Source: Bacteroidales bacterium (lineage in GTDB: Bacteria > Bacteroidota > Bacteroidia > Bacteroidales > UBA932). Taken from it: a stretch of 6,781 nt of DNA. A program made the translations under genes and the position numbers. Under the pieces are notes generated by a model, which saw only the letters and a program-made list of their open reading frames with translations, had not been told where the DNA came from and searched no databases. Shown in pieces: positions 1-6,694 of the stretch (position 1 is its first letter; each line of letters opens with the position of its first letter). The stretch spans positions 1-6,781 of the forward strand of contig JAEDLO010000085.1 in assembly GCA_016295245.1 (NCBI GenBank), read 5' to 3'.

Positions 1-728
1 GGCAGGAGCTCGGTCTGCCTGAAGGTCGAAATCGGCTTGAGACCCGGGATGATCGGGACGGTGATGCCCGCTTCGCGGCACTTCTTCTCAAACTCGTAGA
101 AGCTTGCGTTGTTGAAGAACATCTGGGTGACGATGTAGTCAGCGCCGGCGTCCACCTTGCGCTTGAGATTGCGGATGTCGGTTTCGAGGTTCGGCGCTTC
201 GAAGTGCTTCTCAGGGTAGGCTCCCACGCCTATGCTGAACAGTTCCGGGCAGGAATTCTGGCTCTCGAACCTGCGGATTGCTCCCACCAGCTCGTCGGCG
301 TGGCTGTAGCCTCCGGCTTCGGGGCTGAAGCGTTTCTCGCCGGTTACGCTGTCCCCGCGCAGCGCGAGGATGTTGCTGATTCCCATAAACTTGAGGTCGT
401 GGAGCTGACTTTCAATCTGGTCGGCTGTGGCGCCCCCGCAGATGAGATGGGGTACGACCTCGAGCTTGAACTCCGACTGTATGGCTCCGCAGACTGCCGT
501 CTCGGAGATTCTGCGGCGCACCAGATGCTTACGGAAGCCGCCTTTACCGTCCGGGATGAAATCGTATTCGTCGCGGTGACAAGTGACGTTTATATATTTC
601 GGACTGAACTCCAGGAACGGTCTGATGCCGTCCAGGAGTTCAGTTTTGGTGATGCCCTTCAGAGGGGGAACTATCTCCAGGGAGGGGTATGTCTTTTTGC
701 TCTGTGAGAGTATTTCAGATACTTTCAT
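1..728 (-). CDS. metF: 5,10-methylenetetrahydrofolate reductase, 3' end cut by window edge
   Basis: FAD-dependent enzyme that reduces 5,10-methylene-THF to 5-methyl-THF, the methyl donor for methionine synthase; cytoplasmic. Reading the minus strand from the ATG at 728 gives 242 uninterrupted codons that run off the left edge. Family landmarks appear in order: SLEIVPPLKG (residues 17-25), whose E18 aligns with the catalytic Glu of the family; NVTCHRDEY (47-55); LALRGD (121-126), the flavin-binding ALRGD motif; SIGVGAYPEKHFEA (165-178); and TQMFFNN (201-207). Bacteroidota homologues are roughly 310-320 residues, so about 70-80 C-terminal residues lie outside. The start gives the normal family N-terminus. 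The gene follows metY on the same strand after 50 bp and has its own promoter there. Identity is secure; only the 3' end is unseen. Confidence 0.95.
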   Translation of the reverse strand, partial: MKVSEILSQSKKTYPSLEIVPPLKGITKTELLDGIRPFLEFSPKYINVTCHRDEYDFIPDGKGGFRKHLVRRRISETAVCGAIQSEFKLEVVPHLICGGATADQIESQLHDLKFMGISNILALRGDSVTGEKRFSPEAGGYSHADELVGAIRRFESQNSCPELFSIGVGAYPEKHFEAPNLETDIRNLKRKVDAGADYIVTQMFFNNASFYEFEKKCREAGITVPIIPGLKPISTFRQTELL

Positions 729-751
729 TTGCCTTTTTGTGTCGAAAACTT

Positions 752-783
752 CAAATTTAGGAATTATCACAGATTTTGTCAAA
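752..783 (-). promoter_or_regulatory. Bacteroidota-type promoter for metF
   Basis: On the minus strand, TTTG (783-780), a 20-nt spacer and TAAATTTG (759-752) match the TTTG / TAnnTTTG promoter of the Bacteroidota primary sigma factor. The -33 box overlaps the metY stop codon. Transcription would start near 745, leaving a leader of about 17 nt before the metF ATG at 728. This suggests metF can be transcribed independently of metY, although read-through from metY is also possible because no terminator hairpin is visible in the gap. Confidence 0.6.
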
Positions 784-2050
784 TAGCATCGAAGGCTGCC
801 TTCAAGTCGTCGATGATGTCATCTATGTGCTCAACGCCGACTGAGAGTCTGATGGTAGAAGGCGTGATGTTCTGGGCCTTGAGTTCTTCTTCGCTGAGTT
901 GGGAGTGGGTTGTGGTGGCCGGGTGGATTACCAGGCTCTTGACATCGGCCACATTGGCAAGCAGCGAGAAGATTTTGAGGCTGTCGATGAACTTCCAGGC
1001 CTCCTGCTGGCCGCCCTTGATTTCGAAGGTGAAGATAGAGCCGCCTCCCTGAGGAAAGTACTTCTTATAGAGCTCGTGTTCCGGATGGCTTTCGAGTGAA
1101 GGGTGGTTCACTTTTGCGACCTTTGGATGGTTCTTCAGGAAATCGACGACTTTAAGGGCGTTCTGGACGTGGCGCTCGATTCTCAGAGGCAGGGATTCCA
1201 CTCCCTGGAGGAGAATCCAGGCATTGAACGGGCTGATGGTGGCACCGGTGTCCCTGAGGATGACGGCACGGATGCGGGTCACGAAGGCAGCCGCTCCGGC
1301 GACATCGGCGAAGATTGCACCGTGGTAGCTTGGGTCCGGGCTGGTAAGGGTCGGGTATTTGGCAGCATTGGCCTTCCAGTCAAACTTTCCGCTGTCCACG
1401 ATTACTCCTCCCAGGGACGAGCCGTGGCCTCCGATGAACTTGGTGGCAGAATGGACCACGATGTCGGCTCCGTGCTCGATAGGACGGATGAGGATAGGTG
1501 CGAAGGTGTTGTCCACGATGAAGACGATGCCGTGGCGGTGGGCCACTTCAGCTACTGCGTCAAGGTCGGTGACTTCGCTGTTTGGGTTGCCGAAGGTCTC
1601 GGCGTAGATGACCTTGGTGTTTGGCCGTATGGCAGCTTCAAGAGCCTCGAGGTCGTTGATTCTGACTATGGTGTTGCTTACGCCCTGGCTTGCGAGGGTG
1701 TGGGTTATCAAGTTGTAAGAGCCTCCGTAGAGGTTGTCGGCTGCGATAATGTGGTCGCCCGGAAGGAGCACATTCTGGAGAGCATAGGTGATGGCTGCGG
1801 CGCCTGAAGCGACAGCCAGGCCTGCAATGCCTCCCTCAAGGGCTGCAACTCTCGATTCGAAGACATCCTGTGTAGAGTTGGTCAGTCTTCCGTATATGTT
1901 GCCCGGGTCGCGAAGGCCGAAGCGGTCTGCGGCGTGCTGGCTGTTATGGAATACATAAGAAGTAGTCTGATAAATTGGGACCGCGCGTGCGTCGCTGGCA
2001 ATGTCTGCGCTTTCCTGTCCTACGTGGAGTGCTAAAGTTTCGAGATGCAT
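779..2050 (-). CDS. metY: O-acetylhomoserine sulfhydrylase (O-acetylhomoserine aminocarboxypropyltransferase)
   Basis: PLP enzyme of the Cys/Met metabolism family that makes homocysteine directly from O-acetylhomoserine and sulfide in the cytoplasm. The 423-residue length is normal for MetY and longer than MetB/MetC (about 380-400). Visible residues are YGRLTNST (53-60), whose Y53/R55 should bind the phosphate of the neighbouring subunit's PLP; NLYGGSY (106-112), with Y108 stacking on PLP; D180 in VDNTFAP, which pairs with the pyridine nitrogen; SATKFIGGHG (201-210), with K204 as the Schiff-base lysine; and R401 in STIRLSVGVEH, which binds the substrate carboxylate. The SPDPSYHG insertion at about 237-244 is typical of O-acetylhomoserine sulfhydrylases. 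The ATG at 2050 gives the standard MHLETLALHVGQ start. It is transcribed divergently from the Lrp-type gene and lies upstream of metF. The specificity call (MetY rather than cystathionine gamma-synthase) rests on length and insertion pattern. Confidence 0.94.
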   Translation of the reverse strand: MHLETLALHVGQESADIASDARAVPIYQTTSYVFHNSQHAADRFGLRDPGNIYGRLTNSTQDVFESRVAALEGGIAGLAVASGAAAITYALQNVLLPGDHIIAADNLYGGSYNLITHTLASQGVSNTIVRINDLEALEAAIRPNTKVIYAETFGNPNSEVTDLDAVAEVAHRHGIVFIVDNTFAPILIRPIEHGADIVVHSATKFIGGHGSSLGGVIVDSGKFDWKANAAKYPTLTSPDPSYHGAIFADVAGAAAFVTRIRAVILRDTGATISPFNAWILLQGVESLPLRIERHVQNALKVVDFLKNHPKVAKVNHPSLESHPEHELYKKYFPQGGGSIFTFEIKGGQQEAWKFIDSLKIFSLLANVADVKSLVIHPATTTHSQLSEEELKAQNITPSTIRLSVGVEHIDDIIDDLKAAFDAI

Positions 2051-2076
2051 AATACCGTTTGTTTTATTGTTCTGTG

Positions 2077-2107
2077 CAAAGGTAGATGCCTCGGAAATTT
2101 ATTCCAA
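2077..2107 (-). promoter_or_regulatory. Bacteroidota-type promoter for metY
   Basis: On the minus strand, a TTGG -33-like box (2107-2104), a 19-nt spacer and TACCTTTG (2084-2077) match the Bacteroidota promoter; the -7 box is an exact TAnnTTTG. Transcription should start near 2070-2074, giving a leader of only about 20-25 nt before the metY ATG at 2050. That is too short for a riboswitch. The -33 box lies inside the left arm of the 2094-2135 inverted repeat, so a protein bound there should affect initiation. Confidence 0.65.
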
Positions 2108-2135
2108 CGAAATATAAAACATTGGAAAATATTTC
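2094..2135. repeat. Inverted repeat over the metY -33 region, candidate operator
   Basis: Arms GAAATTTATTCCAA (2094-2107) and TTGGAAAATATTTC (2122-2135) are reverse complements at 12 of 14 positions, with a perfect TTCCAA/TTGGAA core and a 14-bp spacer. The left arm contains the metY -33 box. AT-rich dyads of this sort suit a dimeric or higher-order regulator. The Lrp-type protein encoded just downstream is the obvious candidate, but that assignment is inference. AT-richness makes some chance dyads expected. Confidence 0.45.
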
Positions 2136-2158
2136 TAAATCTGTGAAGATTTCAGAAA
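2132..2158. repeat. Inverted repeat between the divergent metY and lrp-type promoters
   Basis: TTTCTAAATCT (2132-2142), a GTGA centre (2143-2146) and AGATTTCAGAAA (2147-2158) form a dyad of 11 complementary pairs interrupted by one unpaired C at 2153. It partly overlaps the right arm of the 2094-2135 repeat. It lies upstream of both predicted -33 boxes, so a role as a DNA-binding site is more likely than as a terminator; neither flanking gene is expected to be transcribed through it. The core AAATCTGTGA (2137-2146) recurs in the metF promoter. Confidence 0.4.
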
Positions 2159-2159
2159 A

Positions 2160-2190
2160 TTAGTATGGGAAATTGCTCTTTTTAGTTTAA
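2160..2190 (+). promoter_or_regulatory. Weak candidate promoter for the lrp-type gene
   Basis: TAGTTTAA (2183-2190) resembles the TAnnTTTG -7 box at six of eight positions, with TTAG (2160-2163) about 19 bp upstream as a poor -33 box. It would start transcription near 2197, about 13 nt before the ATG at 2210. A promoter must exist somewhere in this divergent gap, but this is only the best match seen by eye. Confidence 0.25.
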
Positions 2191-2209
2191 ATTGCGGAAA
2201 TTTTTTCTT

Positions 2210-2689
2210 ATGGGAGTTCTGGACGAAAGCGACATAGCGATTCTGAAGATTCTGCAGCAGGATGCGGATCTTACCAACAAGCAGATAGCGGCCCGTGTAC
2301 ACCTCTCTCCGACACCGGTTTTCGAGAGGATAAAGCGCCTGCGCGCGGATGGTTATATAAAGAAGATTGCGGCCGTGCTGGATGTGGAGAAGCTGAATTG
2401 CTCCTTTGTGGCTTTCTGCTACATCAAACTCAAGCAGCACACCTTCGACAATGCCGAGCGCTTTATGTCAGCCGTCCAGAAAATGGATGAAGTGGGGGAG
2501 TGCTACAATATTTCTGGTGATTATGATTTCCTGATGAAGGTTTACGTTTCAAGTATGAAGGAATACCAGAAGTTTGTGCTAAGGATTCTGGGCGAACTGG
2601 ACTGTATCGGCGGACTCAATAGTTCGTTCGTGATGGGAGAGGTCAAGAACTCCTACGCTATTCCGGTAAAAAACTCAAGCAATATATGA
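2210..2689 (+). CDS. Lrp/AsnC-family transcriptional regulator
   Basis: DNA-binding regulator of the leucine-responsive/AsnC family, 159 residues from the ATG at 2210, a normal length. The N-terminus MGVLDESDIAILKILQQ is the classic family start. A winged helix-turn-helix follows at about residues 20-50 (NKQIAARVHLSPTPVFERIK), then a linker, then the RAM ligand-binding domain (about 64-152) containing ISGDYDFLMKVYV (101-113). Such proteins form dimers to octamers and usually sense amino acids. A TTG start at 2192 would add six residues (MRKFFL) that are not typical of the family, so ATG is preferred. It diverges from metY across a 159-bp gap with inverted repeats, suggesting autoregulation and control of the methionine genes. 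The stop codon overlaps the next start (ATGA, 2686-2689), implying translational coupling to the exported metallopeptidase. Ligand and targets cannot be read from the sequence. Confidence 0.93.
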   Translation: MGVLDESDIAILKILQQDADLTNKQIAARVHLSPTPVFERIKRLRADGYIKKIAAVLDVEKLNCSFVAFCYIKLKQHTFDNAERFMSAVQKMDEVGECYNISGDYDFLMKVYVSSMKEYQKFVLRILGELDCIGGLNSSFVMGEVKNSYAIPVKNSSNI

Positions 2690-5685
2690 ATAAAGGCCTT
2701 GTATGCGCGTTTGCCTGCCTGCTTTCCCTGGGAGCGGGAGCTCAGCAGAAGATTTATGAATATGAACGGGACGATGCGCGTGTATTGTTCTTTAATGAAC
2801 AGATTTCAGAGAAGATACCCCATATAATAAGGAAGTATGAGGAAGGAAAGTCCATCCATAATCAGGTCTGGGGTCTTCCCGAAAGCGGAAAGGGGCAGAT
2901 TCAGCCCCCGATGCTGCTCGTGACCGAGTGGGGTGACGACGGAAACGGCGGTGCTTCCGCCCTTCCGAAGAATATGATTTCCATTGAGATGGCGCCCCTG
3001 AATTTCTCTTATTTCATCTCTCCGTCATCGGAGCGCTATCACCATCTCTTCCGCCACGAATATACCCACACGGTGATGACCGACCGCACGGCCGCTCCCG
3101 ACCGGTTCTGGCGCAGCGCCCTGGGAGGAAAGTTCGTAGTGGACTCCCAGCATCCTTTCTCCGCCCTGTGGAGCTATCTCTCCGCGCCGCGCTGGTATGC
3201 GCCACGCTGGTACCACGAGGGTATCGCCTGCTTTATGGAGACCTGGCTTTCGGGTGGAGTGGGCCGCGCCCTGGGCGGCTATGACGAGATGTATTTCAGA
3301 AGCATCGTTGACTCCGGCAACAAGCTATATTCAGTCGTTGGCCTCGAAACGGAAGGCACCACTTCGGATTTTCAGGTGGGCACCAACTCCTATCTCTACG
3401 GTACCCGCTTCGTAAACTACCTGGAGTATCAATACGGTCTGGACAAGCTCTTGGCCTTCTATAACCGCACCGAAGACAGCAAGACTCTGTTCAACCGCCA
3501 GTTCAAGTCCGTTTACGGCAAGAGCCTGCGCAAGGTCTGGGATGACTGGCGCGACTTCGAAGTCGTTCATCAGAAAGAGCAGCTGGAGAGCATTTCCGAG
3601 CACCCTGTAACCCAAACTACAGCCTTGACCGACAAGTCCCTGGGTTCGATGTCCCCGATGGTGCTCGACACCGCCGCAAACTGCGTCTATATGGCAGTCA
3701 ATTACCCGGGAGACTTCGCCCACATCGAAAGGCTGGACCTGGGGACCGGCAAGAGGAGCAAAATCGCCAAGGTGGATTCCCCACAGCTCTACCAGACCTG
3801 CTATCTCGCCCTTGACTCAAAGGGTCAAAGACTTTTCTGGACAACCCAGAACTCATCCTTCAGAGGCCTTAGGGTCTTTGACCTGAAGAAAGGCCGCATC
3901 ACCAAGAAGCTCAATTTCCAGAGGTCGTCCTGCCTTGTTTATGACAATGCCCGCGACTACCTCTATGCCCTGTTGACCAGCGGCGGAAAGATGTATCTCT
4001 GCCGTTATGACAAGGATATCAATGACAGGGAACTGCTTTATTCCTTCCCGTTCGGCACGAGTGTCTTCGACATCGACGTATCTCCTGACGGCTCTCTTGT
4101 CAGCTGTACCCTTTCTGGGGACAATGGTGAACAGAGCCTGATAATGTTCAAGGTTGAGGACCTTGAACAGGCCAGATACCGCTACGATACCCTCTACACC
4201 TCAGAGGACAGCAATCTCGGCCAGTTCCGTTTTACTCCTGACGGGCGCAGCCTCGTGGGCAGTTCGTACTACACTGGCGTGAGCAATATCTGGAGCCTCG
4301 ACCTCGAAAGCCGTGAGCTCTCCCTGCTTTCCAACACCCGCATCGGCCTCTTCGCGCCACTGATGCTCCCGGACGGCAAGATTCTCTGCTGCGAATTTGA
4401 CCGCAACGGTATGCGGCCGGTTTCCTTCAAGCCCGAAAAGATTGAGGATGCGAATGCTGTCGAGATGCTTGGCCAGCTGTCTTTCGAAGCCCATTCGGAA
4501 GAGCTGCTGAAGCTGGCCTCCCTCGAGGACAAGTCCGCCCCTATCAGCTTCGGCGAGGTTTACGACTCAATCAAGGTTTACAGCCCGTTGAAGAAATTGG
4601 CCTTCGTGGGCGCCTACCCGGAGATTTCCGGCTTCCGCGACAAGACTGCCTGGAACAGGGTTACCCCTGTGCTCGGCTACCGTTTCATGTTCCAGGACCC
4701 TCTGGGCCTTAATTCGCTCAAGTTCAGTCTAGGTATGTCGCCTTGGAGCGGCAATGATCGCATCAACCAGTACCACGCCCAGATGGAGTGGAAGTACTGG
4801 CAGTGGAAGTTAGATGCTGCCTGGAACCCTACCTCCTTCTATGACCTGGTGGGCCCTATCCAATCAAGCCGCAAGGGTTGGCAAATCGGTCTCTCCTATG
4901 ACTCGAGCTACTCCCTCCTTTTACCTGAGGTACACAACTACGGTGCGCGTATCGCTGCCTACGGTATGATGGACGCCCTCCCTCTCTATCAGGAAATCGA
5001 GACCACGGACATACGCTCCTTCCAGACTGCGAGCGCCTACTACCAATACCGCAAGACCCGATCCACCCTTGGCGCTGTGACTCCCGAGTCGGGCATTGTC
5101 GCCGGAGTGAACGGCTATGCCTATCTGGCAGGCGGCAAGCTCTACCCGACCCTGTCCGCCCAGTGTGATGTCGGCTTCCTTGTCCCTCTGATGCGCAATA
5201 CCAGCTTTTGGCTGCGTTCTGCGGTGGGCCAGAACTTCGGCAACCCCGACTCCGTTTTCGGCAACGAGTACTTCGGCGGCTTCGGCAACAACTGGCTGGA
5301 TTATCGTGAAGCCAACCGCTACCGTAGCGTAAGCACTTTACCGGGTGCCGATATCGACCAGATCAAGGCTCATAGTTACGCCAAGTTCACCGCCGAACTC
5401 AGCCTCCGCCCGCTGCGTTTCAACAATTTCGGTTTCATCAACCTCTACCCGACTTATAGCCAGCTCAACATTTTCTCGAGCGCGCTCTGTACCGATCCGT
5501 GGAAGTTGGGATACACCCAGTCAATTCCGGGCTTGAAGCTCTACTACAATGTCGGCGTACAACTCAATACCGAAGTCGTTCTTCTTAAGTTCCTCAAGAC
5601 AACCTGGAGCATCGGTTACGCCCGCGTCTTCTTCCCTGACGGAACCAGCCGCGGTGACTGGCTCCTGAGCCTCAAACTCCTATAG
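2686..5685 (+). CDS. Exported metallopeptidase-like / beta-propeller / outer-membrane beta-barrel fusion protein
   Basis: A 999-residue protein that reads as three modules. Residues 1-19 are a signal peptide (hydrophobic run, AGA before QQ for signal peptidase I). Residues about 30-295 look like a gluzincin/peptidase-MA-type zinc protease: HEYTH (124-128) supplies two zinc-ligand histidines and catalytic E125, and WYHEGIACFME (175-185) supplies E178 as the likely third ligand. Residues about 315-580 resemble a PD40/TolB-type beta-propeller, with repeats such as FDIDVSPDGS (461-470) and FRFTPDGRSL (514-523). Residues about 630-999 alternate aromatic and polar beta-strands, contain YFGGFGNNWLDYRE (862-875) followed by RYRSVSTLPGA, and end in LLSLKLL. 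This suggests an Omp85/surface-antigen-like barrel, with the protease and propeller on the periplasmic side. It overlaps the regulator's stop codon by 4 bases and is 3 bp before the PrsW-like gene. The domains are moderately to strongly supported; substrate and function are unknown. Confidence 0.85.
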   Translation: MNKGLVCAFACLLSLGAGAQQKIYEYERDDARVLFFNEQISEKIPHIIRKYEEGKSIHNQVWGLPESGKGQIQPPMLLVTEWGDDGNGGASALPKNMISIEMAPLNFSYFISPSSERYHHLFRHEYTHTVMTDRTAAPDRFWRSALGGKFVVDSQHPFSALWSYLSAPRWYAPRWYHEGIACFMETWLSGGVGRALGGYDEMYFRSIVDSGNKLYSVVGLETEGTTSDFQVGTNSYLYGTRFVNYLEYQYGLDKLLAFYNRTEDSKTLFNRQFKSVYGKSLRKVWDDWRDFEVVHQKEQLESISEHPVTQTTALTDKSLGSMSPMVLDTAANCVYMAVNYPGDFAHIERLDLGTGKRSKIAKVDSPQLYQTCYLALDSKGQRLFWTTQNSSFRGLRVFDLKKGRITKKLNFQRSSCLVYDNARDYLYALLTSGGKMYLCRYDKDINDRELLYSFPFGTSVFDIDVSPDGSLVSCTLSGDNGEQSLIMFKVEDLEQARYRYDTLYTSEDSNLGQFRFTPDGRSLVGSSYYTGVSNIWSLDLESRELSLLSNTRIGLFAPLMLPDGKILCCEFDRNGMRPVSFKPEKIEDANAVEMLGQLSFEAHSEELLKLASLEDKSAPISFGEVYDSIKVYSPLKKLAFVGAYPEISGFRDKTAWNRVTPVLGYRFMFQDPLGLNSLKFSLGMSPWSGNDRINQYHAQMEWKYWQWKLDAAWNPTSFYDLVGPIQSSRKGWQIGLSYDSSYSLLLPEVHNYGARIAAYGMMDALPLYQEIETTDIRSFQTASAYYQYRKTRSTLGAVTPESGIVAGVNGYAYLAGGKLYPTLSAQCDVGFLVPLMRNTSFWLRSAVGQNFGNPDSVFGNEYFGGFGNNWLDYREANRYRSVSTLPGADIDQIKAHSYAKFTAELSLRPLRFNNFGFINLYPTYSQLNIFSSALCTDPWKLGYTQSIPGLKLYYNVGVQLNTEVVLLKFLKTTWSIGYARVFFPDGTSRGDWLLSLKLL

Positions 5686-5688
5686 CCT

Positions 5689-6681
5689 ATGCTCTATGTA
5701 GTCAGCATATTCCCCATTATTCTTTATCTGCTGCTGGTAAAGGCCCTTGACGGCTTTTCGCTTACCGGTTGGCGACCTACGCTTCTGTGTCTGGGCTGGG
5801 GTGTGGTTTCCTGCGCCCTGGGCTACCTGGTGACCGGCGTTTGTGAGCAGGATCTCGGCGTCTTCTTGCCTCTCTTTGAGGAATTTATAAAATTCGCACC
5901 ACTACTCGTGCTCATTGTGATGCGCAAGGCCGCCTTTTTTGCGGAGGTGCTAATATATGGCGCCGCCATCGCCTCGGGCTTTGCCATCCCGGAGAATATG
6001 CTCTATGTCGCCTCGGCGCCGGAGTTTGGCATCGGTGACGCCCTCGTGCGCGGCTTCGGCACGGCCCTGATGCATATGGGCTGCACGGCGCTCTGCGCAA
6101 ACCTCGCCCTGATGATGATGCGCCTTATGGAAAAGTGGCCGACTGCCGCGCGTGCAGCCGTTTCCCTGCTGTGCCTGCTTCCGTCCTCGCTCATTCATTA
6201 TGTTTACAACCTCAGCCTGCTGGCTCCGATGCTCCAGATGGTTCTGGTTATCGTCGTGATGCTTCCGCTCTTTATGCTCATCTACGAAATCGACGGCAGG
6301 CTCATCCACCGCTGGTTGGATATGTGTATCTCCAATGACGTGGCGCTCTTTTCAGCAATCCGCAAGGGTGAACTCAAAACGACAACGGCAGGGGAGTACC
6401 TGCTCAAGGCTAAGGAGAAATTCGCCCCCGAAGTCTTTTTTGACATCTGTGTGTACCTGGGTCTTTATCTGGAGGTCTCAATTGACGCCAAGAGTCATAT
6501 GATTATGAGGGATGCCGGTATGGATATCCCTCTGACTGAAGAGCAGAAGTTGCGTAACAGGGAGAAAATCAGGGAACTGGGCAACCTCCGCAAGTCTATC
6601 GGACGCGCCGGTCTGCTGTTTCTCAGTCCTATTGTTGATATGAAAACGACGGATAGCTGGGCTATAGATGAACTTATCTAG
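5689..6681 (+). CDS. PrsW-family intramembrane metalloprotease with long C-terminal tail
   Basis: Polytopic inner-membrane protein of 330 residues with about seven hydrophobic segments in residues 1-200. The PrsW/CAAX-protease-related motifs are present in order: PLFEEFIKF (61-69) with E64/E65 and K68; GFAIPEN (97-103) with E102; RGFGTALMH (121-129) with H129; and IHYVYN (169-174) with H170. These match the conserved Glu/His residues expected to form the membrane-embedded active site. In Bacillus, PrsW begins cleavage of an anti-sigma factor; no sigma/anti-sigma pair lies in this window, so the substrate here is unknown. Residues about 201-330 form a largely hydrophilic, probably cytoplasmic tail absent from the roughly 218-residue Bacillus protein. 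The ATG is 3 bp after the preceding stop, so the gene is almost certainly co-transcribed with the exported metallopeptidase. Confidence 0.87.
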   Translation: MLYVVSIFPIILYLLLVKALDGFSLTGWRPTLLCLGWGVVSCALGYLVTGVCEQDLGVFLPLFEEFIKFAPLLVLIVMRKAAFFAEVLIYGAAIASGFAIPENMLYVASAPEFGIGDALVRGFGTALMHMGCTALCANLALMMMRLMEKWPTAARAAVSLLCLLPSSLIHYVYNLSLLAPMLQMVLVIVVMLPLFMLIYEIDGRLIHRWLDMCISNDVALFSAIRKGELKTTTAGEYLLKAKEKFAPEVFFDICVYLGLYLEVSIDAKSHMIMRDAGMDIPLTEEQKLRNREKIRELGNLRKSIGRAGLLFLSPIVDMKTTDSWAIDELI

Positions 6682-6694
6682 AATTATTTATATT

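Noticed and set aside
204..707. 167-codon open frame on the plus strand
   Set aside because: It lies entirely antisense to metF, which has conserved motifs throughout.
729..778. Intrinsic terminator between metY and metF
   Set aside because: No stable GC-rich stem followed by a T-run is visible on the minus strand; the gap instead contains a promoter match.
1103..1807. 234-codon open frame on the plus strand
   Set aside because: It is antisense to the clearly identified metY, has no recognisable motif, and arises from codon bias on the opposite strand.
2192..2209. TTG start adding six residues to the Lrp-type regulator
   Set aside because: The extra MRKFFL is not typical of the family, while the ATG at 2210 gives the canonical N-terminus.
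2051..2209. SAM riboswitch upstream of metY
   Set aside because: The predicted transcription start leaves only about 20-25 nt of leader, and no SAM-I or SAM-II core pattern was seen on the minus strand.
2686..2745. Lipoprotein signal on the 999-residue protein (Cys at residues 7 and 11)
   Set aside because: The cysteines lie too early, before the hydrophobic core is complete, and a better signal peptidase I site (AGA before QQ) follows.
3331..3723. 130-codon open frame on the minus strand
   Set aside because: It is inside the 999-residue gene and antisense to the peptidase and propeller coding sequence, with no family resemblance.
5236..5289. Three copies of TTCGGCAAC as a DNA repeat
   Set aside because: All copies encode Phe-Gly-Asn in frame within a glycine-rich loop of the barrel; protein composition and codon preference explain them.
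5950..6309. 119-codon open frame on the minus strand
   Set aside because: It is antisense to the transmembrane part of the PrsW-like gene; its His/Arg/Ala-rich composition is typical of a shadow frame.
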